From Paenibacillus sp. FJAT-26967 (GTDB lineage Bacteria; Bacillota; Bacilli; Paenibacillales; NBRC-103111), in NCBI RefSeq assembly GCF_001541095.1, contig NZ_LMXH01000011.1, positions 1-60,438 on the forward strand: a stretch of 60,438 nucleotides of DNA, read 5' to 3'. The position numbers were made by a program, and so were the translations under genes. Positions within the stretch are counted from its first letter, which is position 1. Each line of letters begins with the position of its first letter. Below are positions 9,313 through 18,765 of this stretch, in pieces. The notes beneath the pieces were generated by a model that did no database searches, was not told the origin of the DNA, and saw only the letters and a program-made list of their open reading frames with translations.

Positions 9313-10359
9313 ATGAGATGGATTCAATGGATTGTGGCCGTTTTGGGTGGTGTGCTCGGTTACGGGTGGAGTGATGCCATTATACGATTATTGGGAATTG
9401 CAGACACAGAGAAGATGAGCTATACAGTAGCAGGTGCAAGTGCTCTTGGTATGTTTCTCCTGACGCTATTGGGGATGGGACTGATTGTGAATCTTTTGAG
9501 GAGGGGAGAGAGTAAGTTATCTCAGCTTCCAGCGGAAGATTTACTGCCTGCCGCTTTTGGCATGGTCATCGGTTTGCTGGTGTCTGTACTTGTGTTTCCA
9601 GCCCTGGAAAGGGTTCATGTGATTTTGGCGGGTACCGTTACGGTCTTACTTGGAATGATGGGGTACCGGATCGGTTATCAGAAAAGAGACGAACTAGCCG
9701 ATTTGTTTTCCAGCCAAAAAGGCGGGGGAGGCGGACGCGGAAAGCACCCGGAGGAACATAAGATTCTTGATACAAGTGTCATTATAGATGGACGTATTGC
9801 GGATATATGCAAAACCGGGTTTATTGAGGGAACTTTGGTTATTCCTGAATTCGTACTAGAAGAGCTGCAGCATATAGCGGATTCATCCGACCTGCTTAAG
9901 CGCAACCGCGGACGCCGAGGTCTGGATATTCTGAACAAGATTCAGAAAGAGCTGGATGTAAAGGTGCTGATTTATGAAGGTGATTTCGAAGAAATCTCGG
10001 AAGTTGACAGCAAGCTTGTACGTCTGGCGAAAGTGCTCCAGGGTAAGGTCATTACCAATGACTTTAACTTGAACAAAGTTTGTGAGCTTCAGGGGGTTTC
10101 GGTTCTTAACATCAATGACCTTGCTAATGCTGTGAAGCCCGTTGTTCTGCCGGGCGAAGAGATTCTGGTGCAGGTGATCAAAGACGGTAAGGAACACGGC
10201 CAAGGAGTGGCCTACCTTGATGACGGTACAATGATTGTGGTTGAGGGAGGACGTGACTTTATAGGTTCTCTGCTTGAAGTCATGGTGACGAGTGTTCTGC
10301 AGACATCTGCGGGACGGATGATCTTCGCCAAGCCGAAGCTATTGGAAAAAGCGCAATAA
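9313..10359 (+). CDS. yacL: membrane PIN/TRAM domain protein (YacL family)
   Basis: The 348-residue protein begins with about four transmembrane segments (roughly residues 5-115), followed by a glycine-rich linker. A PIN nuclease-type domain comes next, with Asp153 in LDTSVIIDGRIAD and further acidic residues downstream (EELQHIAD, ITNDFNL). A C-terminal TRAM-like RNA-binding region (GEEILVQVIKDGKEHGQGVAYLDDGT) ends the protein. This architecture defines the conserved YacL family of Gram-positives, whose cellular role is not settled; an RNA-processing role at the membrane is inference. GGAGGTG lies before ATG 9313. ispD follows. Confidence 0.88.
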   Translation: MRWIQWIVAVLGGVLGYGWSDAIIRLLGIADTEKMSYTVAGASALGMFLLTLLGMGLIVNLLRRGESKLSQLPAEDLLPAAFGMVIGLLVSVLVFPALERVHVILAGTVTVLLGMMGYRIGYQKRDELADLFSSQKGGGGGRGKHPEEHKILDTSVIIDGRIADICKTGFIEGTLVIPEFVLEELQHIADSSDLLKRNRGRRGLDILNKIQKELDVKVLIYEGDFEEISEVDSKLVRLAKVLQGKVITNDFNLNKVCELQGVSVLNINDLANAVKPVVLPGEEILVQVIKDGKEHGQGVAYLDDGTMIVVEGGRDFIGSLLEVMVTSVLQTSAGRMIFAKPKLLEKAQ

Positions 10360-10459
10360 ACGGTTATCATAGGGAGAGTATTTGCACCGGGTTCGGTTAG
10401 AATGCTGGATATATGCAGCAACTGCTGAATTAGGCCCGGTGGTAACCGGAGGGAATGCA

Positions 10460-11164
10460 GTGAACAAAGTCGGCGCTATTGTCGTCGCCGCCGGTAAAGG
10501 CTCGCGGATGCGGACGGCGGAGAGTAAGCAGTACTTGGAGCTGGCGGGAAAACCGATATTGGTGCATACGCTGGAGCTGTTCGAAAGGATTCGGGAGGTG
10601 GACTCGATCGTCCTAGTTGTAGGGGAAGGGGACGTCAGCCGCTGCGAATCTTATAAAGTTCAATATGGATTGGACAAGGTCACCCGCATTGTAGCGGGAG
10701 GTGGTGAACGGCAGGATTCCGTGAGCTTGGGACTAAAGGCTTTGCCCGATGACACGCAGTGGGTCCTTGTGCATGATGGTGTGCGTCCGCTGGTGTCCGA
10801 GCAGCAAGTGCTAGCCTGTCTGGATAAGGCTGCCGTCACGGAAGCGGCTGTTCTGGCCGTACCTGTTAAAGACACGATCAAAGTTGTAAACGACAAGGGG
10901 CATATCGTGTCAACACCGGACCGTAAAAGCTTGTGGGCGATACAAACGCCGCAGGCTTTTCGGCTTTCGCTGCTTCTGCAGGCGCACCAAATGGCCGGGC
11001 AGGATGGATTTGTCGGCACAGACGATGCCATGCTGGTCGAAAGAACAGGCGTGACCGTTCATGTAGTTGAAGGGGATTACTATAATATCAAAATCACAAC
11101 ACCAGAAGATCTGCCCTGGGCGGAATGGATCATGGGCAGCAGGAGAGGAGACGGCAGCAAATGA
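10460..11164 (+). CDS. ispD: 2-C-methyl-D-erythritol 4-phosphate cytidylyltransferase
   Basis: IspD couples CTP to MEP in the third step of the non-mevalonate isoprenoid pathway. The 234-residue protein has the nucleotide-binding motif [10 protein letters not shown] near the N-terminus, [18 protein letters not shown] and GTDDAMLVE, all typical of the family. GTG 10460 is chosen because GGAGGG lies six bases upstream and the length matches the family. A TTG 78 bases further upstream is in frame but has no good ribosome-binding site. The stop overlaps the ispF start (ATGA), so the two enzymes are probably translationally coupled. Confidence 0.93.
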   Translation: MNKVGAIVVAAGKGSRMRTAESKQYLELAGKPILVHTLELFERIREVDSIVLVVGEGDVSRCESYKVQYGLDKVTRIVAGGGERQDSVSLGLKALPDDTQWVLVHDGVRPLVSEQQVLACLDKAAVTEAAVLAVPVKDTIKVVNDKGHIVSTPDRKSLWAIQTPQAFRLSLLLQAHQMAGQDGFVGTDDAMLVERTGVTVHVVEGDYYNIKITTPEDLPWAEWIMGSRRGDGSK

Positions 11165-11646
11165 TTCGTGTCGGGAATGGATTTGACGTTCATCAATTAA
11201 CAGAAGGCCGGAAGTGTATTATTGGAGGAGTTACGATTCCTTATGAGAAGGGTCTGCTCGGCCACTCAGATGCGGATGTGCTGCTGCATGCGATTACGGA
11301 TGCGATCCTTGGTGCGCTCGGTTTGGGCGACATCGGGAAGCATTTTCCGGATACGGCCGCGGAATTTAAAGACGCGGATAGCCTGGTTCTTCTTAAAAAA
11401 GTATGGGGACTAGCCAAGGAGCGGGGTTACAAGCTCGGGAACGTGGATTCAACAATCATCGCACAGAAGCCTAAAATGGCACCTTATATTCCTCAAATGG
11501 CCGAAATTATCGCGGAGGCACTCGAGGCGGAGCTGGAGCAGGTTAATGTTAAAGCAACCACGACAGAACAGCTTGGTTTTACCGGCAGAGGCGAAGGGAT
11601 CGCAGCTCAATCTGTTGTTTGTTTGGTGAAAGGTATGCTATCATAG
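11161..11646 (+). CDS. ispF: 2-C-methyl-D-erythritol 2,4-cyclodiphosphate synthase
   Basis: IspF cyclises CDP-ME 2-phosphate, releasing CMP, in the MEP isoprenoid pathway. The 161-residue protein has the metal-binding GxDxH motif (GFDVHQL near residue 6), the signature [14 protein letters not shown] and the C-terminal [21 protein letters not shown] 11161 overlaps the ispD stop by four bases. The longer reading frame starting at 11125 would add 12 unrelated residues and is rejected. A possible gltX promoter lies in its last 30 codons. Confidence 0.94.
   Translation: MIRVGNGFDVHQLTEGRKCIIGGVTIPYEKGLLGHSDADVLLHAITDAILGALGLGDIGKHFPDTAAEFKDADSLVLLKKVWGLAKERGYKLGNVDSTIIAQKPKMAPYIPQMAEIIAEALEAELEQVNVKATTTEQLGFTGRGEGIAAQSVVCLVKGMLS
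11615..11644 (+). promoter_or_regulatory. candidate promoter of gltX
   Basis: TTGTTT (11615-11620) and TATCAT (11639-11644) are 18 bp apart, and the -10 is preceded by TATGC, an extended -10 element. It overlaps the ispF stop codon and lies 55 bp before the gltX start. Confidence 0.45.
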
Positions 11647-11698
11647 ACTATTATTTATACGATCCCAAAAGGGAAGACGGAAGAGAGGTTTGACCTAC

Positions 11699-13153
11699 AT
11701 GAGTACCCCAATCCGCGTTCGTTATGCACCAAGTCCGACTGGGCATCTGCATATCGGTGGAGCACGTACCGCACTATTCGATTATTTACTGGCTCGAAAG
11801 AATGGCGGGCAATTCGTTGTCCGTTTTGAAGATACGGATCAGACACGTCATGTGGAGTCCGGCGTACAAAACCAGCTTGATGGTCTGAGCTGGCTTGGTT
11901 TGAATTGGGATGAGTCTGTTGATGTGGGTGGACCTTATGCGCCTTATCGGCAGATGGAGCGTCTTGACCTGTACCGTCCGTTCATTGATCAGCTGCTTCA
12001 AGACAAGAATGCTTACCCTTGCTATTGCTCTGAACAAGAAATCGAGCAGGAGCGTGAAGAGCAGGAAGCACGCGGCGAGACGCCTCAGTATTCCGGCAAA
12101 TGCCGCCATCTGACCGATGAACAAAAAGCTCAGCTTGAAGCGGACGGCCGTAAGCCATCTATTCGTTTTCATGTCCCTAAAGATAAGATTATTTCTTTCA
12201 CGGATAAAGTAAGAGAAGAGGTCGAGTTTGAGACCAACGGTATCGGCGACTTTATTATCGTCCGTCCGGATGGTATCCCGACCTATAATTTCGCGGTTGT
12301 TCTTGACGATCATTTGATGAGAATATCGCTGGTAATCCGCGGCGAGGAGCATCTGACCAATACGCCGCGTCAGATTATGCTTTACGAGGCTTTGCAGCTT
12401 CCGCTCCCGGAATTTGCGCATTTATCGCTTATTCTTAATCCGGACCGCAAAAAAATGAGTAAGCGTGATGAGTCGATAATTCAGTTCGTACAGCAGTACA
12501 ACGAGCTCGGCTACTTGCCGGAAGCGGTTGTTAACTTTATTGCCCTGCTTGGATGGTCTCCGGTAGGGGAAGAAGAAATGTTCACGCTCGAAGAGCTCGT
12601 GGAACAATTCGATCTTGATCGTGTATCGAAGAGTCCGGCCGTGTTTGATATGGACAAGCTTAACTGGATGAACAATCATTATTTGAAAAAAGCCCCGCTG
12701 GAGCAAGTGGCCGGCCTAGCTATCCCGCATCTGCAGAAGGCCGGCCTTGTAGCGGCCGAGCCGACCGAGGAGCAGCTTCGCTGGGCAACCGAGCTCGTGG
12801 GCTTGTACCAGGAGCAGCTCCGCTACGCGGCGGAGATCGTCGATTTGTCCGAGCTGTTCTTCCGCGAACAGCTGGTCTTCGACGAAGAAGCGTCCGCTCT
12901 CCTGGCGGAAGAGCATGTACCGGCTGTTCTCCAAAGCTTCCTGAAGCAGGTGGAGAACGCGGCAGATCTGGAGCCCGGCAATGTGCAGAAGCTGCTCAAG
13001 AATGTGCAGGCCGAGACCGGCTATAAGGGCAAGCAGCTCTTCATGTCTATACGTGTTGCTTTAACAGGCCAGATGCATGGAAGAGACTTGAACATGACGA
13101 TCCACCTGCTGGGTCGTGACAAAGTGCTGGCGCGTTTAAGCAGCTTATTGTAA
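11699..13153 (+). CDS. gltX: glutamyl-tRNA synthetase
   Basis: GltX charges tRNA-Glu. In Firmicutes the enzyme is generally non-discriminating and also makes Glu-tRNA-Gln for the amidotransferase, an established property of the group that cannot be shown here. The 484-residue class I synthetase has the HIGH-type motif [11 protein letters not shown] (residues 11-21) and the KMSKR loop (about 252-256), then a helical anticodon-binding domain. ATG 11699 follows GAGAGG by ten bases; the upstream TTG is rejected. A T-box leader separates it from cysE, so cysE and cysS have separate control. Confidence 0.96.
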   Translation: MSTPIRVRYAPSPTGHLHIGGARTALFDYLLARKNGGQFVVRFEDTDQTRHVESGVQNQLDGLSWLGLNWDESVDVGGPYAPYRQMERLDLYRPFIDQLLQDKNAYPCYCSEQEIEQEREEQEARGETPQYSGKCRHLTDEQKAQLEADGRKPSIRFHVPKDKIISFTDKVREEVEFETNGIGDFIIVRPDGIPTYNFAVVLDDHLMRISLVIRGEEHLTNTPRQIMLYEALQLPLPEFAHLSLILNPDRKKMSKRDESIIQFVQQYNELGYLPEAVVNFIALLGWSPVGEEEMFTLEELVEQFDLDRVSKSPAVFDMDKLNWMNNHYLKKAPLEQVAGLAIPHLQKAGLVAAEPTEEQLRWATELVGLYQEQLRYAAEIVDLSELFFREQLVFDEEASALLAEEHVPAVLQSFLKQVENAADLEPGNVQKLLKNVQAETGYKGKQLFMSIRVALTGQMHGRDLNMTIHLLGRDKVLARLSSLL

Positions 13154-13176
13154 ACCGGGCTGTTTTGGGCTATACT
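13148..13176 (+). promoter_or_regulatory. promoter of the T-box-cysE-cysS transcript
   Basis: TTGTAA (13148-13153, overlapping the gltX stop) and TATACT (13171-13176) are 17 bp apart. Transcription would begin near 13183, directly upstream of the T-box leader. Confidence 0.65.
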
Positions 13177-13189
13177 GTAACCAACTTTA

Positions 13190-13469
13190 TATGTACATGA
13201 ACAGCATTGAACAGGAGAGTACACATAAGAAGGACCTTCAGAGAGGATAACCAGGCGGGCTTATTGGCCGCCAGGCTGCAAGTTATCCGATCCTTTTATG
13301 AGGAAATGCACCTGCGAGCTGCTGCACCGAAGTGACGTTTATCGTCCGTAGGTGCCGCCGGGTCGTTCCCGTTAATAACGAATAAGTTGGGAGACTTCAG
13401 AGTCACCAAGCAGAGTGGAACCGCGATAACACGCCTCTGCAGCCTTTCGGGCTGCGGAGGCTTTTTCTC
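13190..13469 (+). promoter_or_regulatory. T-box leader of cysE-cysS (cysteine type inferred)
   Basis: A T-box riboswitch senses uncharged tRNA and allows read-through of a terminator. The conserved T-box element CAGAGTGGAACCGCG is at 13411-13425. The antiterminator pairs GCAGAG (13410-13415) with CTCTGC (13435-13440). The competing terminator pairs GCCTC-T-GCAGCC with GGCTGC-G-GAGGC (13433-13461) followed by TTTTT. A long folded region precedes it. Cysteine specificity is inferred from the downstream genes; I could not place the specifier loop with certainty, although TGC triplets occur near 13307 and 13322. This leader fills most of the 407-bp gap between gltX and cysE. Confidence 0.88.
13433..13469 (+). 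terminator. T-box attenuator terminator
   Basis: GCCTC, a T-G wobble and GCAGCC pair with GGCTGC and GAGGC around the loop TTTC, followed by TTTTTCTCTTT. It shares its left arm with the antiterminator. Confidence 0.85.
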
Positions 13470-13560
13470 TTTGAGGAAGAAGCGTATAGTTTTTCTCTTT
13501 TTTTGCAGAGAGTAGAGGTAGGAGCTAAGCTTTTTAGAACGAATAAGAAGGTGATGAACC

Positions 13561-14232
13561 TTGTGGAAATTTTTACGTTCCGATATCAAGGCGGTATTTG
13601 AGAACGACCCCGCTGCCCGCAGTTGGTTTGAAGTCGTCTTTACTTACTCCGGGCTTCATGCCATATGGGCACACCGGATTGCGCACTGGTTTTACATCAG
13701 AAGATGGTTTGTCATCGCCCGAATCGTTTCTCAGTTCAGCCGTTTTATGACAGGCATTGAGATTCACCCCGGAGCCACGATCGGACATAGACTGTTTATT
13801 GATCACGGGATGGGGGTAGTGATTGGCGAAACCTGTGAAATCGGCGATGACGTTATTCTTTATCAAGGAGTAACGCTTGGCGGTACGGGGAAAGAGAAGG
13901 GCAAGCGTCATCCGACGATCGGCAACAAAGTCGTAATTTCCTCCGGGGCTAAGGTGCTCGGTTCTTTTAAAGTGGGGGATCAATCTCTAATCGGGGCTAA
14001 TTCCGTTGTTCTCAAAGAAGTTCCTGCAAACAGTACGGTTGTCGGAATACCGGGTAAAATAGTGAAACGGGACGGCATCCGGGTAAACCGGCTGGATCAT
14101 GGTAACGTGTCAGACCCTGTAGGTGATATTTGCCGCTCTTTACAGCTGCAGATCGATGAGCTGAAGAATGAATTAGAAAAAGAAAAGATAAAGAATGGAG
14201 GACTCAGGGAGCATGACACTCAGAATGTTTAA
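13561..14232 (+). CDS. cysE: serine O-acetyltransferase
   Basis: CysE acetylates serine to O-acetylserine, the acceptor for sulfide in cysteine synthesis. The 223-residue protein has an N-terminal helical region and a left-handed beta-helix of hexapeptide repeats (about 65-180), with the active-site segment [22 protein letters not shown] and [18 protein letters not shown] 13561 is used because AAGGTGAT lies about five bases before it and MWKFLRSDI fits the family N-terminus. The C-terminus overlaps the cysS start by 20 bases. Expression is presumably gated by the T-box. Confidence 0.94.
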   Translation: MWKFLRSDIKAVFENDPAARSWFEVVFTYSGLHAIWAHRIAHWFYIRRWFVIARIVSQFSRFMTGIEIHPGATIGHRLFIDHGMGVVIGETCEIGDDVILYQGVTLGGTGKEKGKRHPTIGNKVVISSGAKVLGSFKVGDQSLIGANSVVLKEVPANSTVVGIPGKIVKRDGIRVNRLDHGNVSDPVGDICRSLQLQIDELKNELEKEKIKNGGLREHDTQNV

Positions 14233-15610
14233 TACCATGACAAGGGAGAAGGAAGTATTCGAGCCCCTTGAATCAGGTAAAGTAAAAATGTATGTCTGCG
14301 GTCCAACCGTATACAATTACATTCACATCGGGAACGGTCGTCCCGCTATTTTCTTTGACGTCGTCCGGCGCTATTTGACGTATATCGGCTATGAAGTCAA
14401 TTATGTGGTTAACTTCACCGATGTGGACGATAAAATGATCCGCAAGGCGGAAGAAACAGGCGAAACGGTACAGGAACTGGCGGATCGCTTTATCGCGGCT
14501 TACAAGGAAGATATGGAGACTTTGCGTATTGAACCGGCTTCCATTAATCCGCGTGTTACCGACAACATGGAAGTGATTATTACGTTTATCAATTCACTCG
14601 TTCAGCAAGGGTTTGCTTATGAAAAAGGCGGAGACGTTTATTTCCGTACTTCCCGCTTTAAAGACTACGGCAAGCTCTCGCATCAGAATCTGGATGAGCT
14701 TCAGTATGGTATCCGTATTGAAGTCGATGAACGCAAAGAAAATCCGCAGGACTTCGTTCTCTGGAAAGCGGCTAAGCCTGGAGAGATCTTCTGGAGCAGT
14801 CCGTGGGGGAACGGCCGTCCTGGTTGGCACATAGAATGTTCGGCTCTCGTACACAAGTACCTGGGTGCCACGATTGATATTCATGGTGGGGGTGTCGACT
14901 TGACTTTCCCGCATCACGAGTGTGAAATTGCCCAAACGGAAGTTCTCACAGGCAAGCCGATGGCTAAATATTGGCTCCATAATGAATTTCTTAACATTGA
15001 TAATGAAAAAATGTCTAAATCACTTGGTAACGGGGTTCTGATTCGGGAAGTGGTTAAGCAGGTTCGTCCGGAAGCACTCCGGTTCTTCATGCTTTCTTCC
15101 CATTACCGCAATCCGCTTAACTTTAGCGAAGATGGCCTGACGCAGGCTACGAACGGGCTTGATCGCATTCAGAATAGTGTGACTAACTTGAAGCATCGTT
15201 TAACGGTTGCGCAGGAAGATGTGCTAGACGATCAAGTGGAGAAGCGAGTTAAGGATATTGAGACTCAGTTCATTGCCAAAATGGATGATGATTTCAATAC
15301 GCCTGACGCAATCACGGCTGTATTTGATCTTGTGTCTGAAGCTAACCGGGTTCTGCAGCAGGACCGTGTATCGGCACCTACACTAAGGTTCCTGATGGGT
15401 CGCTTCCGTGCTTTTGATTCCGTGCTGGGTATTCTGGCGGAGGAGAGAGAGGAGCTGCTCGATGGGGAAATCGATAAGCTGATAGAGGAAAGAAATGAAG
15501 CGAGGCGGACTAAGGACTGGTCGCGAGCAGATGAAATCCGGGACTTACTGACTGAGAAGGGCATATATCTTGAGGATACACCGCAGGGTATTCGCTGGCG
15601 CAGGAAATGA
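14213..15610 (+). CDS. cysS: cysteinyl-tRNA synthetase
   Basis: CysS charges tRNA-Cys. The 465-residue class I synthetase has the zinc ligand Cys29, the HIGH-type motif with His38 (IHIGNGRP), the zinc-binding segment GWHIECSAL and HHECE, and the KMSKS loop at about 266-270. ATG 14213 follows TGGAGGA (14196-14202) by ten bases inside the end of cysE, so the two are probably translationally coupled. Its own stop overlaps the mrnC start (ATGA). Confidence 0.96.
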   Translation: MTLRMFNTMTREKEVFEPLESGKVKMYVCGPTVYNYIHIGNGRPAIFFDVVRRYLTYIGYEVNYVVNFTDVDDKMIRKAEETGETVQELADRFIAAYKEDMETLRIEPASINPRVTDNMEVIITFINSLVQQGFAYEKGGDVYFRTSRFKDYGKLSHQNLDELQYGIRIEVDERKENPQDFVLWKAAKPGEIFWSSPWGNGRPGWHIECSALVHKYLGATIDIHGGGVDLTFPHHECEIAQTEVLTGKPMAKYWLHNEFLNIDNEKMSKSLGNGVLIREVVKQVRPEALRFFMLSSHYRNPLNFSEDGLTQATNGLDRIQNSVTNLKHRLTVAQEDVLDDQVEKRVKDIETQFIAKMDDDFNTPDAITAVFDLVSEANRVLQQDRVSAPTLRFLMGRFRAFDSVLGILAEEREELLDGEIDKLIEERNEARRTKDWSRADEIRDLLTEKGIYLEDTPQGIRWRRK

Positions 15611-16116
15611 ACCAACCCTCATTGCCAATGAATACCCAGCTGTTCAGCTACCCGCCAGCCCAGAAGCCGGAACTGCTCAACCCGCTTGTGCTGGCTTACA
15701 TCGGAGATGCCGTCTATGAGATGTTTGTCAGACAGTACGTTATCTCCCTGCCCAATCAGCGGCCTAACCATCTGCACCGCACGACAACGCGCTATGTGTC
15801 GGCTAAGGGACAGTCACGTGCACTTCAGCATATGATGCCGCTGCTTACAGAAGAAGAGGCTAATATTGTGAAGCGTGGACGTAATGCTAAATCCGGAACT
15901 ATCCCCAAGAATGCGGATGTACTGGAATATCGGCACAGCACAGCTTTTGAATGTCTAATCGGCTATTTGTATTACAAGCAGTCCTCGGAAAGACTGAGGT
16001 ATCTGATGGAGGTTTCGCTTACGCCTGAGAAGGCAGCTGAAGCGGCTGCGGCTTCTTTGACGACTGAGCCCGCAGCAGATCAGGCGGCGGAAGACGCATC
16101 CAGACAGCAGGGTTGA
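15607..16116 (+). CDS. mrnC: mini-ribonuclease III
   Basis: MrnC is the RNase III catalytic domain without a double-stranded RNA-binding domain; in Bacillus it matures 23S rRNA. The 169-residue protein has the RNase III signature (LAYIGDAVYEMFVRQYV) and the second conserved segment EYRHSTAFECLIGYLYY, with the acidic catalytic residues. The last ~25 residues are an alanine/glutamate-rich tail not seen in the 143-residue B. subtilis protein as I recall it. The start overlaps cysS by four bases. rlmB follows. Confidence 0.93.
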   Translation: MNQPSLPMNTQLFSYPPAQKPELLNPLVLAYIGDAVYEMFVRQYVISLPNQRPNHLHRTTTRYVSAKGQSRALQHMMPLLTEEEANIVKRGRNAKSGTIPKNADVLEYRHSTAFECLIGYLYYKQSSERLRYLMEVSLTPEKAAEAAAASLTTEPAADQAAEDASRQQG

Positions 16117-16203
16117 ATGATGAACCCGGCAGCGCCCGGTTTTCACCGCGGCAGCTCTATCCGATGCGGACAATAAGAAGAACAACCTTTAGGAGGACTC
16201 AAC

Positions 16204-16944
16204 ATGGAAGAAGAATACATCGGCGGTAAACATTCAGTGCTCGAAGCACTCCGTTCCGGCCGCACCATTCATAAAATCTGGCTGGCTGAATCAGCGCAGA
16301 AACAGCTTGCACAGCCTATAGTGGCTGAGGCTAAGAAGCAAGGCATTGTCGTGCAGACGGCCGACAAGCGCAAACTAGACCAACTGGCGCCGGAAGTCCA
16401 GCACCAGGGAGTCGTCGCACAAGTGGCTGCATATGACTATGCCACGATCGACGACATTCTCGCGCGTGCAGAGCGCAAAGGCGAGGAGCCGTTCATTCTG
16501 ATCCTCGATGAAATCGAGGATCCTCACAATCTCGGCTCCATTCTCCGCACCGCGGATTGCACGGGCGTTCACGGCGTCATCATTCCCAAACGCCGTTCCG
16601 TCGGTCTGACCGCGACCGTGTCCAAGACGTCCGCGGGAGCGATTGAATATGTGCCCGTAGCCCGCGTAACCAACATCACCCAAACGATCGGTGAGCTCAA
16701 GGAACGCGGCGTATGGGTAGCGGGCACGGATGTAACGGCAGCGGACGATGTATACCGCAGCAACTTTAAGCTGCCGCTCGCCCTCGTGATCGGCAATGAA
16801 GCCCGCGGCGTAGGGCGTCTGATTAAGGAATCGTGCGATTTCCTTGTGAAGCTGCCTATGCATGGCCGCATTAATTCGCTGAATGCCTCTGTAGCAGCGG
16901 GTGTTCTGATGTACGAGGTCGTCAGACAGCGCACGACAGGCTAA
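16204..16944 (+). CDS. rlmB: 23S rRNA (guanosine-2'-O)-methyltransferase RlmB
   Basis: A SPOUT (TrmH-family) methyltransferase expected to 2'-O-methylate a guanosine of 23S rRNA, using S-adenosylmethionine. The 246-residue protein has an N-terminal L30e-like RNA-binding domain (GGKHSVLEALRSGRTIHKIW). The C-terminal trefoil-knot motifs are DEIEDPHNLGSILRTAD, IGNEARGV and INSLNASVAAGVLMYEV. AGGAGG precedes ATG 16204. The gene is often labelled YacO or tRNA/rRNA methyltransferase in this operon. Confidence 0.93.
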   Translation: MEEEYIGGKHSVLEALRSGRTIHKIWLAESAQKQLAQPIVAEAKKQGIVVQTADKRKLDQLAPEVQHQGVVAQVAAYDYATIDDILARAERKGEEPFILILDEIEDPHNLGSILRTADCTGVHGVIIPKRRSVGLTATVSKTSAGAIEYVPVARVTNITQTIGELKERGVWVAGTDVTAADDVYRSNFKLPLALVIGNEARGVGRLIKESCDFLVKLPMHGRINSLNASVAAGVLMYEVVRQRTTG

Positions 16945-16950
16945 CCGCTC

Positions 16951-17463
16951 ATGAAGGAATTCTTGATTGTAGACGGCTACAATATTATCGGCGCCTGGGC
17001 GGAACTTCAAGCACTGCGTGACCGCAGTCTGGAAGAGGCGAGGGACAGGCTGATCGCGATACTTGCGGAATATCAATCGTTTTCGGGTATTAAGGTTTAT
17101 CTGGTGTTTGATGCCTATCAGGTGCCGGGGCTTGGCAAAACCTACGTGCAGAGCAAGCTCAGCGTTCTTTACACAAAGGAGAAGGAGACGGCCGACGAAT
17201 TGATCGAACGGCTGGTCTTCCAATTGGCTGGCCGCCGCCGTCAAATCTACGTAGCTACTTCCGATATGACCGAGCAGCATGTGATTTTCGGCAAAGGGGC
17301 GCTGCGGCTTCCAGCTTCTGAACTGCTCGTTAAGATCAAGCAGAACCGCGGTGAGATCCATAATCGAATTCGGGAAGAGGCCGAAACTGGCCGGAACTCT
17401 TTCGATAGCAAGTTGAATGAGGAGATGCGGGAAATCTTCGAGCGGTGGAGAAGAGGGAAGTAA
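16951..17463 (+). CDS. rae1: ribosome-associated endonuclease Rae1 (YacP)
   Basis: A NYN-domain PIN-like nuclease. The B. subtilis homologue Rae1 (YacP) cuts mRNA in the ribosomal A site. The 170-residue protein starts with the conserved FLIVDGYNIIGAW (Asp8 as a predicted metal ligand) and has KVYLVFDAY, KEKETADELIERL and VATSDMTEQ at the expected places. The distance from rlmB is only six bases. Together with mrnC and rlmB it forms an RNA-maturation cluster behind cysS. Confidence 0.92.
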   Translation: MKEFLIVDGYNIIGAWAELQALRDRSLEEARDRLIAILAEYQSFSGIKVYLVFDAYQVPGLGKTYVQSKLSVLYTKEKETADELIERLVFQLAGRRRQIYVATSDMTEQHVIFGKGALRLPASELLVKIKQNRGEIHNRIREEAETGRNSFDSKLNEEMREIFERWRRGK

Positions 17464-17509
17464 CATCAGGAACTTTTGAAAAACTCTGGAAATTAATCTC
17501 TCATTTGCA

Positions 17510-17539
17510 TTGACGATGTAAGATTACATAATGTATACT
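17510..17539 (+). promoter_or_regulatory. sigma-A promoter of sigH
   Basis: TTGACG (17510-17515) and TATACT (17534-17539) are 18 bp apart, about 55 bp before the sigH start codon. Confidence 0.65.
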
Positions 17540-17592
17540 TGACCTATCCTTTTAAGCAATCATGGGAGTTTTGCAGGCCGGAGGGATTTTTG

Positions 17593-18237
17593 GTGAGTGT
17601 CGACCTCAGAGAGCTCAGAATGACGGATTACGAACTCAAGACCGACGAGGATATCGTCGACGCTGTCCATAGTGGTAATAGCGATGCACTGGAGTTTCTG
17701 ATCAATAAGTACCGCAATTTTGTACGTGCCAAAGCCCGTTCATACTTTCTTATAGGTGCTGACCGCGAAGATATCGTGCAAGAGGGAATGATCGGGTTAT
17801 ACAAATCAATCCGGGATTTCCGCGGAGACAAGCTCTCCTCGTTTAAGGCTTTTGCAGAACTATGCATCACGCGGCAGATTATTACGGCTATTAAGACGGC
17901 AACCCGTCAGAAGCATATTCCGCTTAACTCTTACGTTTCATTGGACAAGCCGATTTACGACGAGGATTCAGATCGTACGCTTCTCGATGTGATTTGCGGC
18001 TCCAAGGTAACCGATCCTGAGGAATTGATTATTAATCAGGAAGAATTCAGCGGGCTCGAAGACAAAATGGGTGAGATTCTTAGTGATCTCGAACGTCGTG
18101 TACTGATGCTTTATCTTGATGGAAGATCCTATCAGGAAATAGCTGTTGATCTGGACCGACATGTGAAGTCGATAGACAATGCTCTGCAGCGAGTCAAACG
18201 CAAGCTTGAGCGTTATTTGGAAGTGCGGGATTTATAG
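17593..18237 (+). CDS. sigH: RNA polymerase sigma-H factor
   Basis: SigH (Spo0H) directs transition-phase and early sporulation genes. The 214-residue protein has sigma-70 region 2 (SDALEFLINKYRNFVRAKARSYFLIGADREDIVQEG, about 28-64) and a region 4 helix-turn-helix (YQEIAVDLDRHVKSIDNALQRVKRKL), nearly identical to Bacillus SigH. GTG 17593 is chosen because GGAGGGA (17580-17586) is six bases upstream; the TTG at 17539 lies inside the -10 element and cannot be the start. A terminator follows at 18243. Confidence 0.95.
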   Translation: MSVDLRELRMTDYELKTDEDIVDAVHSGNSDALEFLINKYRNFVRAKARSYFLIGADREDIVQEGMIGLYKSIRDFRGDKLSSFKAFAELCITRQIITAIKTATRQKHIPLNSYVSLDKPIYDEDSDRTLLDVICGSKVTDPEELIINQEEFSGLEDKMGEILSDLERRVLMLYLDGRSYQEIAVDLDRHVKSIDNALQRVKRKLERYLEVRDL

Positions 18238-18242
18238 ACAAG

Positions 18243-18270
18243 GCACCCTTCAGTGATTGGGTGTTTTTTT
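18243..18270 (+). terminator. sigH terminator
   Basis: GCACCC (18243-18248) pairs with GGGTGT (18259-18264), followed by seven Ts, six bases after the sigH stop codon. Confidence 0.78.
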
Positions 18271-18491
18271 ATTTGTTATAAAAACAGGTCCGATGAGACC
18301 GTCGCTAATGTTTCCTTCTTGCTGCACACACAATATTATGCGGTGATATCTTTCCCGCTGAGGCTTGATGTGGCAATTCATTTTTTATCAGGGCACTTAC
18401 TAGGTTTAAACAGTTGAGACAAGGCCGATAATGAGAACAACCCAGGATCCGGCAAGGGGCTTTTTGCTGTGCACGGCGCAGGATCTTATCC

Positions 18492-18520
18492 TTGACACCC
18501 TATACCGGTTATGTTAAAGT
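18492..18520 (+). promoter_or_regulatory. promoter of rpmG-secE-nusG
   Basis: A consensus TTGACA (18492-18497) is followed after 17 bp by TAAAGT (18515-18520). Transcription would begin about 70 bases before rpmG. Confidence 0.6.
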
Positions 18521-18597
18521 ATTGCAGGTAGCCCTATCGCTTTTTTTTTATGCGCAAAAAAGGGCGTATTTGATCCTGATCTCGGGAGGTGTACAAC

Positions 18598-18747
18598 ATG
18601 CGCGTTATCATTACGCTGGCATGCACAAGTTGCAAGCAACGGAACTATACGTCCAACAAGAACAAGCGTAACCATCCAGACCGTATGGAGTTCAAGAAAT
18701 TCTGCAAATTCTGCAATGAACATACCGCTCATCGCGAAACCAGATAG
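18598..18747 (+). CDS. rpmG: 50S ribosomal protein L33
   Basis: The 49-residue protein begins [19 protein letters not shown] and ends ETR. It has two CxxC pairs (Cys9/12 and Cys36/39), so it is the zinc-binding type of L33. GGGAGGTG lies just upstream of ATG 18598. secE follows by 18 bases, the usual rpmG-secE-nusG order in Firmicutes. Confidence 0.93.
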   Translation: MRVIITLACTSCKQRNYTSNKNKRNHPDRMEFKKFCKFCNEHTAHRETR

Positions 18748-18765
18748 TCTGTGGAGGTGTAGTGC

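Larger units (their letters stand above)
18238..18597. other. sigH-rpmG intergenic region
   Basis: This 360-bp gap holds the sigH terminator at its left end and the rpmG promoter (18492-18520) at its right end. The middle 220 bases contain no open reading frame with a ribosome-binding site, no tRNA-like fold and no strong hairpin that I could see. A short GGTC/GACC hairpin lies near 18289-18302. Function unknown. Confidence 0.5.

Noticed and set aside
18284-18310. CGATGAG next to a GGTC/GACC stem, reminiscent of a hammerhead ribozyme core
   Set aside because: The required CUGAUGA and GAAA elements and the other stems are not present.
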